A stretch of DNA of 64,000 nt from Macrocybe gigantea (lineage: Eukaryota > Basidiomycota > Agaricomycetes > Agaricales > Callistosporiaceae): assembly GCA_011319805.1 (NCBI GenBank), contig SJRY01000050.1:806001-870000 (forward strand). The letters run 5' to 3'. The position numbers were made by a program, and so were the translations under genes. This document shows, piece by piece, positions 31,430 to 43,612 of the stretch. Under the pieces are notes generated by a model, which was not told where the DNA came from, ran no database searches, and saw only the letters and a program-made list of their open reading frames with translations. Within the stretch, counting starts at the first letter, position 1. Every line of letters starts with the position of its first letter.

Positions 31430-32380
31430 TGAAATAGAAACATGATTCAGCAATGTTATGTCACTGTCGCAAGCAGGAAGCAAACTATTCAATATCAGAC
31501 AGGGAAACCGACCCATTGACGAATTCCTAGATGAATTCATAGACCTCACAGGAAAAGCGGGAATGACAGGAACAGCTCCTCGTTTCCTACTCGAGAAGAG
31601 TTTAAACCGGAGGACAGCAGAAGCCGTACACTCGATCTCTGTACTTCCAACAGATGGAGACGAATACAGCTGTTACAGACGTCACTCAAAGGACCATTCA
31701 TTTTCCTATCTTATCTTTCCCACATCCCTTATCTCCCCCGTCATGCTGCGCAGCACACAGCCATTGAGTCATCCCACTTCCCTAGTCATTCTGAGTCATC
31801 TCCTTCCAGTCTTACTCATCTGCAGTCCACAGCATTGCGCAGCCCATGGTCCATGCTCGAGTACTGTAGTGTATATAAGGACTCCCAGATGTACCAGTAA
31901 TGCTAGGCTTAATATTCCTTTTGCCATCATCTCAAGACCACTCTCGCACTTAGTCTGCCCAAGTCCTTCTGAGATTCGTCTAGCCTAACAACATCAAGAC
32001 AGTTCGAGCAATTGGATGAAACATCGATGAACATAGGAATGTAATGAGGGGGGAGTTCACAAACAACCAATGCAAACCTGGGAATCTGAGCCGAGGAGCA
32101 GGACAGGCCATGGAAATCAACAAAGTACGAAGCAACAATTGCTTCACTTGCAATAAGCCAGGACACCTTTCACGAAACTGTCCAGAACCACGGAAAGGAG
32201 CAGCAAATGTCACATGCTTCAATTGTGGCTTGAAAGGACACTACACATGAAACTGCAAGAAGAAGAAGAAGGGAAAATCCCGAGTCAGAGAAGTGAAAGA
32301 AGAAGGAGAAGAAGGTGAAGAAGACAAGGATGAAGAAAACTCTGACAAAGAGGGTTTTGTCGAAGGGTCTGACTAAGAGG
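31430..32380 (+). pseudogene. A2 Gag, split by a solo LTR
   Basis: The capsid part ([19 protein letters not shown]) runs to 31,670. After the LTR (31,671-31,990) the frame continues (MRGEFTNNQCKPGNLS) to two zinc knuckles, CFTCNKPGHLSRNC and [11 protein letters not shown] with a stop in the second. The acidic tail keeps the GGGTTTT heptamer (32,352-32,358). Confidence 0.8.
31671..31990 (+). repeat. Solo family A LTR in A2 gag
   Basis: It is a 320-bp LTR. Its flanks ACAGC and ACATC differ at one base, a decayed 5-bp TSD. The A2 sequence continues on both sides. Confidence 0.9.
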
Positions 32381-32387
32381 TGCTAAA

Positions 32388-32943
32388 TTGCGACCCATAC
32401 AGCTGAAACAGACTCGCTTCGATACTGGATGTAGATCATCCCATACTCTGAAATACACCATTCCTGCAAAGCAACCTGAAGCACCAAGAAGAACCATCCG
32501 AGGCAATAAACTACCTAAAAGAAAAGAACTCGCAGTACCAGCAAAGATACGAATGCAAAAAGGGATAGCAACGATAACACTAGAAGTCGATAGCGGAGCA
32601 GACAGGACCTGCATCAATACTGCCATAGTAGCAAAAACAGGACTGAAGACATGACGAATCAAGAAGATTCAAATCATAAATGCAGATGGATCACCCAACT
32701 GCCAGAAAACAGCAGATCAGGTAGCGGAAGTCCACATCGACATTAAAGGATACAAAGAACACATGGAAGCCATCGTACTCAACATCGGAAAAACTGACAT
32801 GTTACTAGGACATGACTGGCTTGTCTATCACAACCCAATGATCAAATGGAGGACAGGAGAGATTGTTTTTAACAGATGCCCCAAAACATGCAAGATAAAC
32901 CACCAAATGATCAAAATACAGAAAGTAACTGAACAAGTGAAAA
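32388..32943 (+). pseudogene. A2 protease region
   Basis: The frame gives LKYTIPAKQPEAPRRT and the active-site block LEVDSGADRTCINTAIVAK, which shows the D-S-G-A motif of the family most clearly. A stop near 32,653 and a new frame (LGHDWLVYHNPMIKWR) follow. The region ends at the solo LTR at 32,944. Confidence 0.75.
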
Positions 32944-33263
32944 TGTTACAGACGCCGCCCAAAGGACTATTCATTTTCTTATCTTATCTTTCCCACATCC
33001 CTTATCTCCCCCATCATGCTGCGCAGCGCGCAGCCATCGAGTCATCTCACTTCCCTAGTCATCCTGAGTCATCTCCTTCCAGTCTTACTCATCCGCAGTC
33101 CACAGCATTGCGCAGCCCATGGTCCGTGCTCGAGTACTGTAGTGTATATAAGGACTCCCAGATGTACCAGTAACGCTAGGCTTAATATTCCTTTTGCCAT
33201 CATCTCAAGACCACTCTCGCACTTAGTCTGCCCGAGTCCTTCTGAGATTCGTCTAGCCTAACA
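32944..33263 (+). repeat. Solo family A LTR in A2 pol
   Basis: It is a 320-bp LTR that matches the A5 LTR markers and shows no clear decay. A perfect TSD GAAAA lies on both sides. It is a recent insertion into an old copy. Confidence 0.93.
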
Positions 33264-36026
33264 GAAAACCACAGCCAGCGATGGGATGGGAACTCAAATA
33301 CCCCCATATTTGACGAGATTCAGACATCTCTTTAAAGAGAAAAACTTCGATTGCTTACCAGACTACAAGGAGTGGGACCACGAAATAAACTTAACAAAAG
33401 ACGCACCGAAGATGATACCGAGCAAGATCTACCCAATGACACAGAAGGAACTAGAGGAGCTAGATACCTTTGTCGAAGAAGGACTAAGAACAGGGAAGAT
33501 ACGCCCCTCAAAATCACCCTACGCAGCACCCTGCTTCTTTCAAAATAAGAAGGATGGCAGCAAACGACTCATCCAAGACTATCGAGAAATAAACAAATAC
33601 ACGGTCAAGGACAAGTTCCCATTACCACGTATCAGCGAGCTCCTCGATGTGTTACAAGGAGCAAAATACTTTAACAAGATTGACATTATCTGGGGATACA
33701 ATAACGTATGCATCCGAAAAGGAGATGAATGGAAAGCAGCCTTCCTAACAGCAAGAGGACTCTTCGAACTGACAGTCATGTACTTTGGGCAGTGCAATGC
33801 ACTAGGCACTTTTAGCCAAATGATGGCAAACCTCTTCCAAGACCAAATACAAAGAAGAGTGTGCATAATCTATATGGACGACATCATAATCATCGGGTGA
33901 ACACAAGAGGAACTCCAAAAGAACACGATAGAAGTCATGGAGATACTGAACAAGAACGATCTATTCATCAAAGGACCAAAATGTGTTTGGGAATCATCAA
34001 AAGTCCCAGTACTAGGATATATCATAGGAGAAGGGAAGGTAGAAATGGAACCAGAGAAGCTCACAGCCATACAATCCTGGCCAACCCCAAAAACGAAGAA
34101 TGAACTACAAAAGTTCTTGGGATTCACAAACTTTTACCGACGATTCATCAAAGGATATGCAAAAGTTGCTAAACCCTTAATGGAGCTGACTGGAAACAAG
34201 ACATTCCAGTGGACAGACAAGCAACAGGATGCCTTCAAAGAGCTGATCCAACACATAACCTCAGCACCCATTCTAGCACTACCACAAACAGAAGGAAAAT
34301 TCTGAGTCGAAACGGACGCCTCAGGATATGCTATTGGAGCGGTACTATCACAATAGCAGAAAGGACTATGGCATCCGATCGCATTCATTTCAAGATGCAT
34401 GACCCCAGTAGAACAAAACTATGAAATCTATGACAAGGAACTTCTTGCGATAATGGTCGCACTAAAGACATGGAGACAATACCTCCTCGAAGCTCGAGAG
34501 AAGTTCGAAATATTGACGGATCACAAGAACCTATCATACTTCCGAAAACCGCAGCGACTCAATTTGAGACAGATTGGCTGGTGCCTGAAATTACAAGAAT
34601 ATGACTATGAACTATGACACATACCAGGAAAGGCAAATGGAAAAGCGGATGTCCTGTTACGGATGGCAGGATATGAAGAAAACCTAGCAGAGAAGGATGA
34701 CATACAAATGATCAAAGAAGCTGCATTCATCCGACATCTGGAAGAGAATAATGAATGAGACTTCGAATTTATGATGTTCAAGGATGAACACCTACAAAAA
34801 GGGGGAGCAGAAAATAATGAAACAATACAGGCAAGGGGAATTACAATGATCGAATCCCCAAGGATAGAACAAATTCGACAATGCACACGAAGAGAAATGA
34901 TTGTAACAACAGGACTGAAGGAAAAACCACACTGGTTCACAGAAGAAGACCACATTGTATATGCAGGAGGGAAAATCTACATCCCCCAGACAACAAACTA
35001 AAGGAAGACATCATGTTTGAACACCACGACACTCCCATCAGAGGGCATCCAGGACAATATCGTATGCACGAACTCATAAACCACACCTACTGGTGGCCAT
35101 CAATGCTAATGGACATCAAAAAATATGTTAATGGATGTGAAACATGTCAAAGAAACAAAATCATCTGACAAAAGAAACATGCACCACTACACCTGCATGA
35201 GATTCCACAACAGCCATAGGAAGATATCGGAGTAGATCTTATAGGACCACTACCCAACTCAAATGGCTTTAATGCCATCGCCGCAGTCACAGACCACCTG
35301 ACCAAGATGATCCACTTGATTCCCACAAACACTGAACTTACAGCAAAAGGCCTCGCACAGCTATACCGAGACAATGTATGGTGACTTCATGGAATTCCAC
35401 GAAAGATCATCAGCAACCAAGGACCCCAATTTGCAGTGCAATTCATGACAGCACTTCTAAAACTGCTTGGAACAAAGCAAAACCTATCAACAGCCTACCA
35501 TCCACAGACAGATGGACAGGCAGAGCGATCCCATCAGGAGACGGAAGCCTTCCTCAGAAGCTTCACAAACAACTTATAGGATGATTGGGCAGAATGGATA
35601 GCAATCGCAGAATACCAATACAATGACAAAGCACACTAGGGAACGAAGGAGACACCATTCTACCTCAACTACGGAATGCACCCCTGGAAGGGAGAACCAC
35701 AGACAGCAGAAGGGAACAACTCCACAGCAAAGAACTTCGTCGAAAAAATGGACCAAATGCAGAAAGAAGCAAATGCTGCACTGCAGTATGCACAAACACG
35801 GGCCAAAGACAATTACGATGCGAGACGAAAACTGGCCCATGAATACAAGAAAGGAGATGGGGTATGGCACGAAGCCACCAATATCACAGTCAATCAACCA
35901 TCAAAGAAGTTATCAGCACTCCAATATGGACTGTTCAAGGTGATCAAAAAGAAAGGAGCCTCAGCATATCACCTGGAACTCCCAGCATCATGGCAGCTGA
36001 TACACCCTGTGTTCAATGAAGCACTA
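33264..36026 (+). pseudogene. A2 Pol: RT, RNase H, integrase
   Basis: RT is open from 33,286 to 33,900 with RLIQDYREINKYT and YMDDIIII, then TGA where A1 has CGA. It continues with stops at 34,305 and 34,354 (RNase H), near 34,616 and 34,757, and in integrase near 35,167, 35,218 and 35,383. Domain order and residues otherwise follow A1. The integrase tail (NYDARRKLAHEYKKGDGVW) runs to 36,026, where a minus-strand LTR interrupts it. Confidence 0.85.
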
Positions 36027-36346
36027 TGTTAGGCTAGATGAATCTCAGAAGGACTCGGGCAGACTAAGTGCGAGAGTGGTCTTGAGATGATGGCAAAAGG
36101 AATATTAAGCCTAGCGCTACTGGTACATCTGGGAGTCCTTATATACATTACAGTACTCGAGCACGGACCATGGGCTGCGCAATGCTGTGGACTACAGATG
36201 AGTAAGACTGGAAGGAGATGACTCAGGATGACTAGGGAAGTGGGATGACTCGATGGCTGTGTGCTGCGCAGCATGATGGGGAAGATAAGGGATGTGGGAA
36301 AGATAAGATAAGAAAATGAATAGTCCTTTGGGCGGTGTCCATAATA
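36027..36346 (-). repeat. Solo family A LTR, minus, in A2
   Basis: It is a 320-bp LTR with the perfect TSD CACTA on both sides (36,022-36,026 and 36,347-36,351). Confidence 0.92.
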
Positions 36347-36600
36347 CACTACTCACACCCTACAAAGGACCCCATTTCAAGATACAAGAGCGACCATCAC
36401 CGCCACCCCTGAAATTATAAATGATGAAGAAGAGTATGAGATAGAAGAAATTCTAAAAAGAAAGAAACAAGGAAAAGGAATACTATTCCTGGTCAAATGG
36501 AAAGGATATGGGCATGAGAAGAACACATGGATTAAAGAGAAGGAACTGGGGAATGTGCAGCAGGCTCTGGACCACTTCCTAAAGAAGACTATGAACCAGG
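36347..36600 (+). pseudogene. A2 chromodomain
   Basis: The frame carries YEIEEILKRKKQGK and FLVKWKGYGHEKNTWIKEKELGN, followed by QQALDHFLKK. It is out of frame with the integrase tail upstream because the C run before it has four rather than five bases, as in A5. Confidence 0.75.
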
Positions 36601-36646
36601 ATAAAAGGACCATGACAAGAGGAAAGAAGACCAAAAATCGCACATC

Positions 36647-37045
36647 ATGACCACCAACGCCCCCATCAGCATCAACAGCAGCGAGGACAGCCACGCACCT
36701 ACCCCCAACTGCCCAAGTGACCTCGAGAATCTGGCAAGGATTCTCAATGCTAGTGACTACATGGACCCCCTCACCATCACACTTAGCGCATATCTGCACT
36801 ATGTTATGACCATCTGCACACACCTCTGGACTGGACGAACCTCCAATGGGACCAGTCCTACAGCAGCAGAACACATCACGCTTCGTGAAGCAATGGAGAT
36901 GCTTCGCACAGAAAACCGGCGACTTAAACTCCTCGCCACCACACTCCACTACATTCGCTCCTATAATGAAGAGCTTATTCATATGTGGGCCCCACGTGCC
37001 ATGACTGCCTGGAAGACCAATAATGGGTGGGGACAGCTGGACTAG
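36647..37045 (+). CDS. A2 copy of ORF3, still open
   Basis: It has 132 codons from ATG to TAG, the same length as in A1. It has about twenty substitutions (for example TICTHLWTGRTSNGTSPT), yet no stop or indel. The rest of A2 is full of stops. The difference may reflect the short length rather than selection. The function is unknown; see 9307-9705. Confidence 0.6.
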   Translation: MTTNAPISINSSEDSHAPTPNCPSDLENLARILNASDYMDPLTITLSAYLHYVMTICTHLWTGRTSNGTSPTAAEHITLREAMEMLRTENRRLKLLATTLHYIRSYNEELIHMWAPRAMTAWKTNNGWGQLD

Positions 37046-37083
37046 GGTCTTTTTGCGAGGACGCGAATCTAAAGAGAGGGTGA

Positions 37084-37403
37084 TGTTACAGATGCCACCC
37101 AAAGGACTATTCAATTTCTTATCTTATCTTTCCCACATCCCTTATCCTCCCCATCATGCTGCGCAGTGTGCAGCCATCGAGTCATTCCACTTCCCTAGTC
37201 ACCTTGAGTCATCTCCTCCTTAGTCTTACTCATCCGCAGTCCACAGCATTTGCGCAGTCCATGGTCCATGCTCAAGTACTGTAATGTATATAAGGGCTCC
37301 TAGATGTACTAGTAGTGCTAGGCTTAATATTCCATTTGCCATCGTCTTAAACCACTCTCGCACTTAGTCTGCCCGAGTCCGTTAAGATTCATCTAGCCTA
37401 ACA
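37084..37403 (+). repeat. A2 3' LTR
   Basis: It is a 320-bp decayed A LTR. It is preceded by AAAGAGAGGGTGA and followed by ATTAG. Confidence 0.92.
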
Positions 37404-38087
37404 ATTAGGACTTATCGATAGTCAGTGGCATGGAGCGCTCATCATCAATCTCCTGTGAAGGATTTCAGATCAGTGATAATTCTCTTATATTCTGTCATCA
37501 TCCTTTGGGGAGTCTCTTCATCATTGTCTTAGTCTTGGTCCTCTTGTTCCTGGATCTGTTGCTCTTGGGTCTGTTGTACTTGTACTTGGGCTTGCTATTC
37601 TTGAAGCTGCTTCTGTCTTCATTCCTCTCTCTGTTCTTTCCAGTAGTCTAGATTGACTCCTGCAATTCTACAAGCTTGTTCAAAATCAGCTCACTCTGCA
37701 GCAGTCAGTCCATTTGTCTTTAGTAATCCTTTTTGCTCCCTCCACCAATAGTATTCATCCCAGTCACTATTGCTTACTTTCGCCACAGTAGTGTGATTCT
37801 CTCATTATGCAGTGTTTCGGTGGATTGGTCCTCTGGAAGGGTTCAATGGTTTCATTCCTATGTATTCCTGACTTTGATGTCATTCTCATTGGTTCTGTTG
37901 TATGCTCTGTATGTCATGTTCTCTCTGTATCACTATGTCTTCTTCCTACATTTGGTGATTATAGTTCTTGATCTGTTGTCACTTGAAGTCCAGGCTTGTA
38001 TTCATTCTTCTCTTGTTTTCTTGCAGATGGGTTCGTTCTCTTCTTTGGCAAGAAGATTCTGGTCTGACCACAGCTCTTCTAAGCTTA

Positions 38088-38126
38088 CCGTGAGGGGTCA
38101 CATAATGGGTCACACATAGTAACGGG
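38088..38126 (+). repeat. Pogo left terminal repeat
   Basis: It starts CCGTGAGGGGTCACATAATG. The first 25 bases align with the inverted right end with about eight mismatches. AATGGGTCA and GTAACGGGTCA within it form an internal repeat. Confidence 0.75.
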
Positions 38127-38872
38127 TCAGAGGAGAATATCTTGACAAGAACGTCATATATTTTATAGTGGTTTGTTGTCAAAAGGAAGCTTTAATACCA
38201 TTATATGCTTCCAAGATGTCTTATAGCAAAAGGGTGAAGAGAAACATAAGCAACGAATGATTTACCATGTGTCACGCCAGATTTTGGCATGTGCATCATC
38301 ACTCAGCTCCAGCGGCTTCATTGCACAATCTCGAGTCTGCATGCGAAACTGTTTATTAGGCCTGCCCAAGCTTAAGTTTGAACACAGGAGTGAAAGAACT
38401 GTCCAATAAGGTGCATGGTGTGTCAAAATAATGTTGAATTCAACCAATCAGCCATTGCTTGATCTGGATCAGTACAGACCTCTCAAAGCAGCTATGACAG
38501 AGTGGCTGGAGACAAAATGGATGTACTGATACTCATGTATATCAATGCTATGTGTGTGATTTTTTTCAGATTTTTTCGCAGCCTGCATGAGTTGTAAAAT
38601 GGTTGCCAATTTGATCAATCAATGACGGCATGCAGTGACCATCTGCCAATGGCCGTCATACAGATCTGGCATTGAAACACCCCTGTTCTCATCCATAGTC
38701 CACAGGGCTTGTAATTGAGTTGATGCTCAGGTAGAAACTGCTAGATTTTATTGTCATCGTGTCTTTCTCTATAGCATATGTGCCATGCCTGAATTTCAAT
38801 ATACAATATTGCATTTTGATCTTATGGTGTGCCCAGATTTTCACCATGCCACCACAACATTCATTGCATCCC

Positions 38873-39192
38873 TGTTACAGACGCTGCCCAAAGGACTATT
38901 CATTTTCTTATCTTATCTTTCCCACATCCCTTATCTCCCCCATCATGCTGCGCAGCGCGCAGCCATCGAGTCATCCCACTTCCCTAGTCATCCTGAGTCA
39001 TCTCTTTCCAGTCTTACTCATCCGCAGTCCACAGCATTGCGCAGCCCATGGTCCGTGCTCGAGTACTGTAATGTATATAAGGACTCCCAGATGTACCAGT
39101 AGCGCTAGGCTTAATATTCCTTTTGCCATCATCTCAAGACCACTCTCGCACTTAGTCTGCCCGAGTCCTTCTGAGATTCGTCTAGCCTAACA
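38873..39192 (+). repeat. Solo family A LTR upstream of pogo transposase
   Basis: It is a 320-bp LTR with the perfect TSD ATCCC on both sides. It carries all the markers of the A1 5' LTR and looks identical to it. It sits 40 bp before the transposase start. Confidence 0.93.
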
Positions 39193-39232
39193 ATCCCCCT
39201 CTTACCTGCTCGCTACCATTGTCTCACAAGCC

Positions 39233-41089
39233 ATGGAATCCAACTCACTGGTTCAGGTTGATCCACTCGACCTCAAGGGAAAGTCAGATGAGGAGCGCAT
39301 TCAAATGGCCATAAAAGCTATTGAGCAAAACAGCTTCAAGAGCAATGGAAACCCACACCTATCTTTCCGAGAGGCCACCTGTGTATTCGGAATCAAGAGC
39401 AAGACAACATTGACAGCCCGCTTTCATGGCTGAAAAACTAGGAAGGCTGCCCACAAACATGAGCAAAAGCTGGATGCTGCTTCAGAAGAGGTGCTGGTGG
39501 AATGGATCAAGGAATGTGGCTACTGCAATATCCCCTTGCATGAATCTGCAGTTGCGGCACATGCAAGTTCCATAGCAGGGGTTGAGATTGGGGAGTGTTG
39601 GGTCAAATGGTTCCACAGACGGCATCCAGAGCTCAAAGTTCGGTGGGCAACGGGGCTCGAGAAATGTCATGCTCAGGCCTTGAATCTGGCAACAGTCATG
39701 GATTTCTACAAGAAGGCTGAAGAACTCATTGCAAAATATGATATCAAACCGGAATGTATCTACAACACGGATGAAAAAGGTTGTCAGCTAGGCATTGGAG
39801 AGAAGATTCAAGTGCTCGTTGATCGTTCTCAGAAGGACATCCAGGCAGTCGAAGATGGCAATAGGGAATTGGTAACGGTCATCGAATGCATATGTGCTGA
39901 TGGCACTGCCCTGCGGCCATCTGTTGTCTTCAAAGGCCATTGGCGGGATCTTGAATGGGGCCATGATAATCCCTGTAATGCAAGGTATGGTCAGAATTAT
40001 GCAGCTATTGTGCACACAACAACATTCAACTTGACATGCTGGCAGCATATCACACTCACCGAACGGATGGACAGACCAGAAACTCGGTTCAAAATGGCTT
40101 GAACAGGACTTTGAGCCGATGACAAGGGAGAAGGCAAAAGGTAGTTACCGCTTGCTCATCCTTGACAGCCATAATTCCCACATAACCTACTGATTTTGTG
40201 ATTTTGCAGAGAAAAACAAGATCATCATCTTGTGCCTTCCTGCCCATACAACTCATCATCTCCAGCCTTGCGATGTTGGAGTGTTTGGTCCACTAAGCAA
40301 AACATGGAGAGCCATTGTAGCTGAAACATCAAGGGATTATGTCCCCATTCAAAAAGCCAACTTCCTCCGGTTTTACTCTCGGGCACGAGAGAAGGTCATG
40401 TCAGTGAGCATGATAGAGGATGCCTTTCGGAAGACTGGAATTTGGCCATTAAATCCCAATGTAATTGAACCTTCAGCTTACGCACCAGCATTGAATACCA
40501 CCACCAAAGCAGCACTCCCAATAATGCCTACCACACCCAAAATCCTTGTCTGGGAAAATGCACATACGCCGACCATCGGAAGGGTCAAACGTGTCCACTG
40601 GAATACACCAGAGAGTCCGTCAACTATGGGGAACACAGTTGTTAATCATGCGAGTCACAACATACAAGATGCACCCACCCATCATACTCCTGTTCCTCAT
40701 CGCTCTCATCTTCCCTTGCTCTTGGGTATGGAAAGCCCCATCCAGCAATCCTTGTTTTCATCAGGCCATGTCACGCCATCTGTAGTGCGGGCCATGTGGC
40801 CTCTGTCAAATGATCAAACATTAGCTCTTTCTGACAAGATGATTCAACAGGTTTTGAAAGGCATACCTCGTTTCTGTATCAGTGGTCTTCCTCCTTGTTT
40901 GCCTGCCAGTGCCTCAAAATCCCATCTGGAAACAGAAAACCACCTGCTTCGAGAGTTACTGGACAAGGCTTCCTACCAAATGAGCTGTGACTATGCACTA
41001 CAAAAGCTCATGGAATGAGAAAATAACTGCTTGTGCAACCAACTCTTTGATAAAAGCAGAAAGCAAAAGAAGAAGTTGACGAGCACACT
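39233..41089 (+). pseudogene. Pogo-like transposase, main part
   Basis: The start at 39,233 gives a helix-turn-helix N-terminus (LSFREATCVFGIKSKTTLTARFHG, then a stop). A CENP-B-type second DNA-binding part follows (CGYCNIPLHESAVAAHAS, WVKWFHRRHPEL). The DDE core has YNTDEKG near 39,765, LLILDSHNSH near 40,155 and LQPCDVGVFGPLSKTW near 40,265, the three catalytic Asp positions. Stops at 39,431 and 40,192 and a shift near 40,050 break it. It would cut and paste the element at TA sites. The tail is cut by A5 and resumes at 47,607. Confidence 0.87.
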
Positions 41090-41409
41090 TGTTACAGACG
41101 CCGCCCAAAGGACTATTCATTTTCTTATCTTATCTTTCCCACATCCCTTATCTCCCCCATCATGCTGCGCAGCGCGCAGCCATCGAGTCATCTCACTTCC
41201 CTAGTCATCCTGAGTCATCTCCTTCCAGTCTTACTCATCCGCAGTCCACAGCATTGCGCAGCCCATGGTCCGTGCTCGAGTACTGTAGTGTATATAAGGA
41301 CTCCCAGATGTACCAGTAACGCTAGGCTTAATATTCCTTTTGCCATCATCTCAAGACCACTCTCGCACTTAGTCTGCCCGAGTCCTTCTGAGATTCGTCT
41401 AGCCTAACA
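41090..41409 (+). repeat. A5 5' LTR
   Basis: It is 320 bp. The subtype markers are GACGCCGCCC, CATCTCACTT, GTAGTGTATAT and CAGTAACGC. TATATAAGG at 41,291 is the likely promoter. Confidence 0.95.
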
Positions 41410-42370
41410 AGATATTAAGCCTCGTCGAGACTCGCTCAGACTCACACACACACCACGTCACGCTTTATCAAAGACTTGATCAACATTCGACGACAAGCGG
41501 TCGCCGACCCAGCGAGCACTAGCACGAGCACGAGAGCACTTGGCTCAGAGAAGTAGACCAGACATTGCAGTCCACGCCATTCGCAGAGACAGTCCACGCC
41601 ATCCGCAGAGACACTAGCAATCCAAACAAATGAAAGAGAGAGCGCACGCCTACACCAAGTAGCGACGACGAAGAACAGGCATTTCTGAGAGAGTTTGCCT
41701 TCACCACCACAGACGAGCCCGCTGAGATCTCAGCGAAGGAGCAGCACAACTCATTGCAGAACTCTTCCTAGAAGGAGAATACGGGATAAGCCCAGAAGAG
41801 CTGTGGTCAGACCAGAATCTTCTTGCCGAAGAAGAGGACGAACCCATCCGCAAGAAAACGAGAGAAGAACGAACACAAGCCCGAGATTTTAGGCGACAAC
41901 AGATCGAGAACTATAATCGCCGAACACAGGAGGAAGACATACTGATACAGAGAGGGCACGACGCACAGAGCGTACGACAGAACCAACGAGAACGACACCA
42001 GAGTCAAGGACACACAGGAACGAAACCGCCAATCCCTTCAGAGGACCAATCCGCCGAAGCACTGCATAAGGAGAGAATCGCACCACCGTGGCGAAAGTAA
42101 GCAACAGCGACTGGGACGAATACTATCGGTGGAGGGAGCGAAAAGGACTACCAAAGACAACCGGACCAACCGCCAGAGTGGGCCGATTTTGAACAAGCTT
42201 GTAGAATCGCAGGAGTCGACCTAGACTACTGGAAAGAACAGAGAGAGGAGCGAAGACAGAAACAGCTCCAAGAACAGCAAGCCCAAGTACAAGCACAGCA
42301 GACCCAAGAACAACAGATCCAGGAACAGGAAGACCAAGACCAAGAGAACGACGAAGAAAACCCCCAAAGG
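41410..42370 (+). other. A5 leader, almost ATG-free
   Basis: It has the same layout as 3871-4833. One ATG occurs near 41,629, where A1 has ACG, so it looks like a recent C-to-T change. The leader frame runs to TGG CGA AAG TAA near 42,099, and the Gln-rich frame then leads to the gag ATG at 42,371. Confidence 0.6.
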
Positions 42371-43227
42371 ATGACGACAGAATACAAGGGAATCATCGCC
42401 GACCCGAAATCCTTTACAGGAGATCGAACGTCCTTCGATATTTGGTGGAGAAAGATGAAACTCTACATAACCGCACATGGAGACCTCACGGATACACAGA
42501 AGATTGGAGCGGTCCTGTCTAGAATGACCGACGGACCCGGAGCCCATTGGGCATCAAAGAAGATCGACACCACTACAACCAAAGCACATGGGCCGACTTC
42601 ATAACCGAGATAGAGACACGATTCAGCAATGTCATGTCGCCATCACAAGCAGGAAGCAAACTATTCAACATCAGACAGGGAAACCGACCCATCGACGAAT
42701 TTCTGGATGAATTCGTAGACCTCGCAGGGAAAGCAGGAATGACAGGAACAGCCCCTCGTTTCCTACTCGAGAAGAGCTTAAACCGAAGGACAGCAGAAGC
42801 CGTACACTCAATCTCCACACTTCCAACAGATGGAGATGAATATATCAAGACAGTTCGAGCGATTGGACGAAACATCGATGAACACAGAAATGTGATGAGA
42901 GGAGAATTCACAAGCAATCAGCGCAAGGCCGGAAATCCAAGCCGAGGAGCAGGACAGGCCATGGAAGTCGACAAAGTACGAAGCAACAACTGCTTCAACT
43001 GCAATAAACCAGGACACATCTCACGAAACTGCCCGGAACCACGAAAAGGAGCAGCAAATGTCACATGTTTCAACTGTGGCTTAAAGGGACACTATGCACG
43101 AAACTGCAAGAAGAAGAAGAAAGGAAAATCCCGGGTCAGAGAAGTGAAAGAAGAAGAAGGAGAGGACGAAGAAGACAAGGATGAAGAAAGCTCTGACAAA
43201 GAGGGTTTTGCCGAAGGGTCCGACTAG
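42371..43227 (+). CDS. gag: A5 Gag, one shift
   Basis: The protein starts [18 protein letters not shown]. One base is missing near 42,577 (ACTACAACC versus ACTACCAACC in A1), so the frame changes in the capsid. The second part is open to the stop at 43,225-43,227 and includes both zinc knuckles intact ([14 protein letters not shown] and [14 protein letters not shown]). This is the better copy for the nucleocapsid, A1 for the capsid. Confidence 0.85.
43203..43209 (+). promoter_or_regulatory. Candidate -1 frameshift site in A5
   Basis: It is the GGGTTTT heptamer in the same codon phase as in A1 (GAG GGT TTT), 15 bases before the gag stop. The -1 frame continues past the stop towards protease. 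Confidence 0.55.
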
Positions 43228-43612
43228 GAGGTGCTAAATCGCGACCCATACAACTGAAACAGACTCGCTTCGATACCGGATGTAGATCATCCCATACTCT
43301 GAAATACACCATTCCTGCCAAGCGATCTGAAGCACCAAGAAAAACCATCCAAGGGGACAAACCACCAAAGAGGAAAGAGCTCGCAGTACCAGCGAGGATA
43401 CGAACACGAAAAGGAATGCAACGATAACACCAGAAGTCGATAGCGGAGCGGATAGGACCTGCATCAACACCGCGATAGTAGCAAAAACAGGACTGAAGAC
43501 ACGACGAATCAAGAAGATTCCCATCATAAATGCAGACGGATCACCCAATCGTCAGAAAACAGCAGACCGAGTAGCGGAGGTCCACATCGACATTAAAGGA
43601 CACAAGGAGCAT
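43210..43612 (+). pseudogene. A5 protease region, frameshifted
   Basis: It carries the same blocks as A1 (LKYTIPAK; an active-site stretch encoded near 43,437). An indel near 43,407-43,420 prevents a continuous read. The following VHIDIKGHKEH part joins pol at 43,613. Confidence 0.65.

Larger units (their letters stand above)
31423..37403 (+). mobile_element. Family A copy A2, 5'-truncated, with three solo LTRs
   Basis: The A sequence starts at about A1 position 5069 (gag) and runs to a 3' LTR at 37,084-37,403. No 5' LTR is present. Solo LTRs sit at 31,671, 32,944 and 36,027. ATTAGGACT precedes the body (31,423) and follows the 3' LTR (37,404). Numerous transitions and stops mark it as old, while the inserted LTR at 32,944 is nearly unmutated. 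Confidence 0.88.

Noticed and set aside
36377..37114. A 245-codon minus-strand frame opposite A2 ORF3 and chromodomain, also at 46,576-47,181 and 9193-9642
   Set aside because: It is the antisense of two real coding regions and of low stop density for that reason. The residues show no domain, and the plus frames have recognisable motifs.
37440..38087. Reading 37,430-38,119 plus-strand frames as genes
   Set aside because: They are the reverse strand of the A3 leader and gag. The Leu-rich frames mirror the Gln/Glu-rich run.
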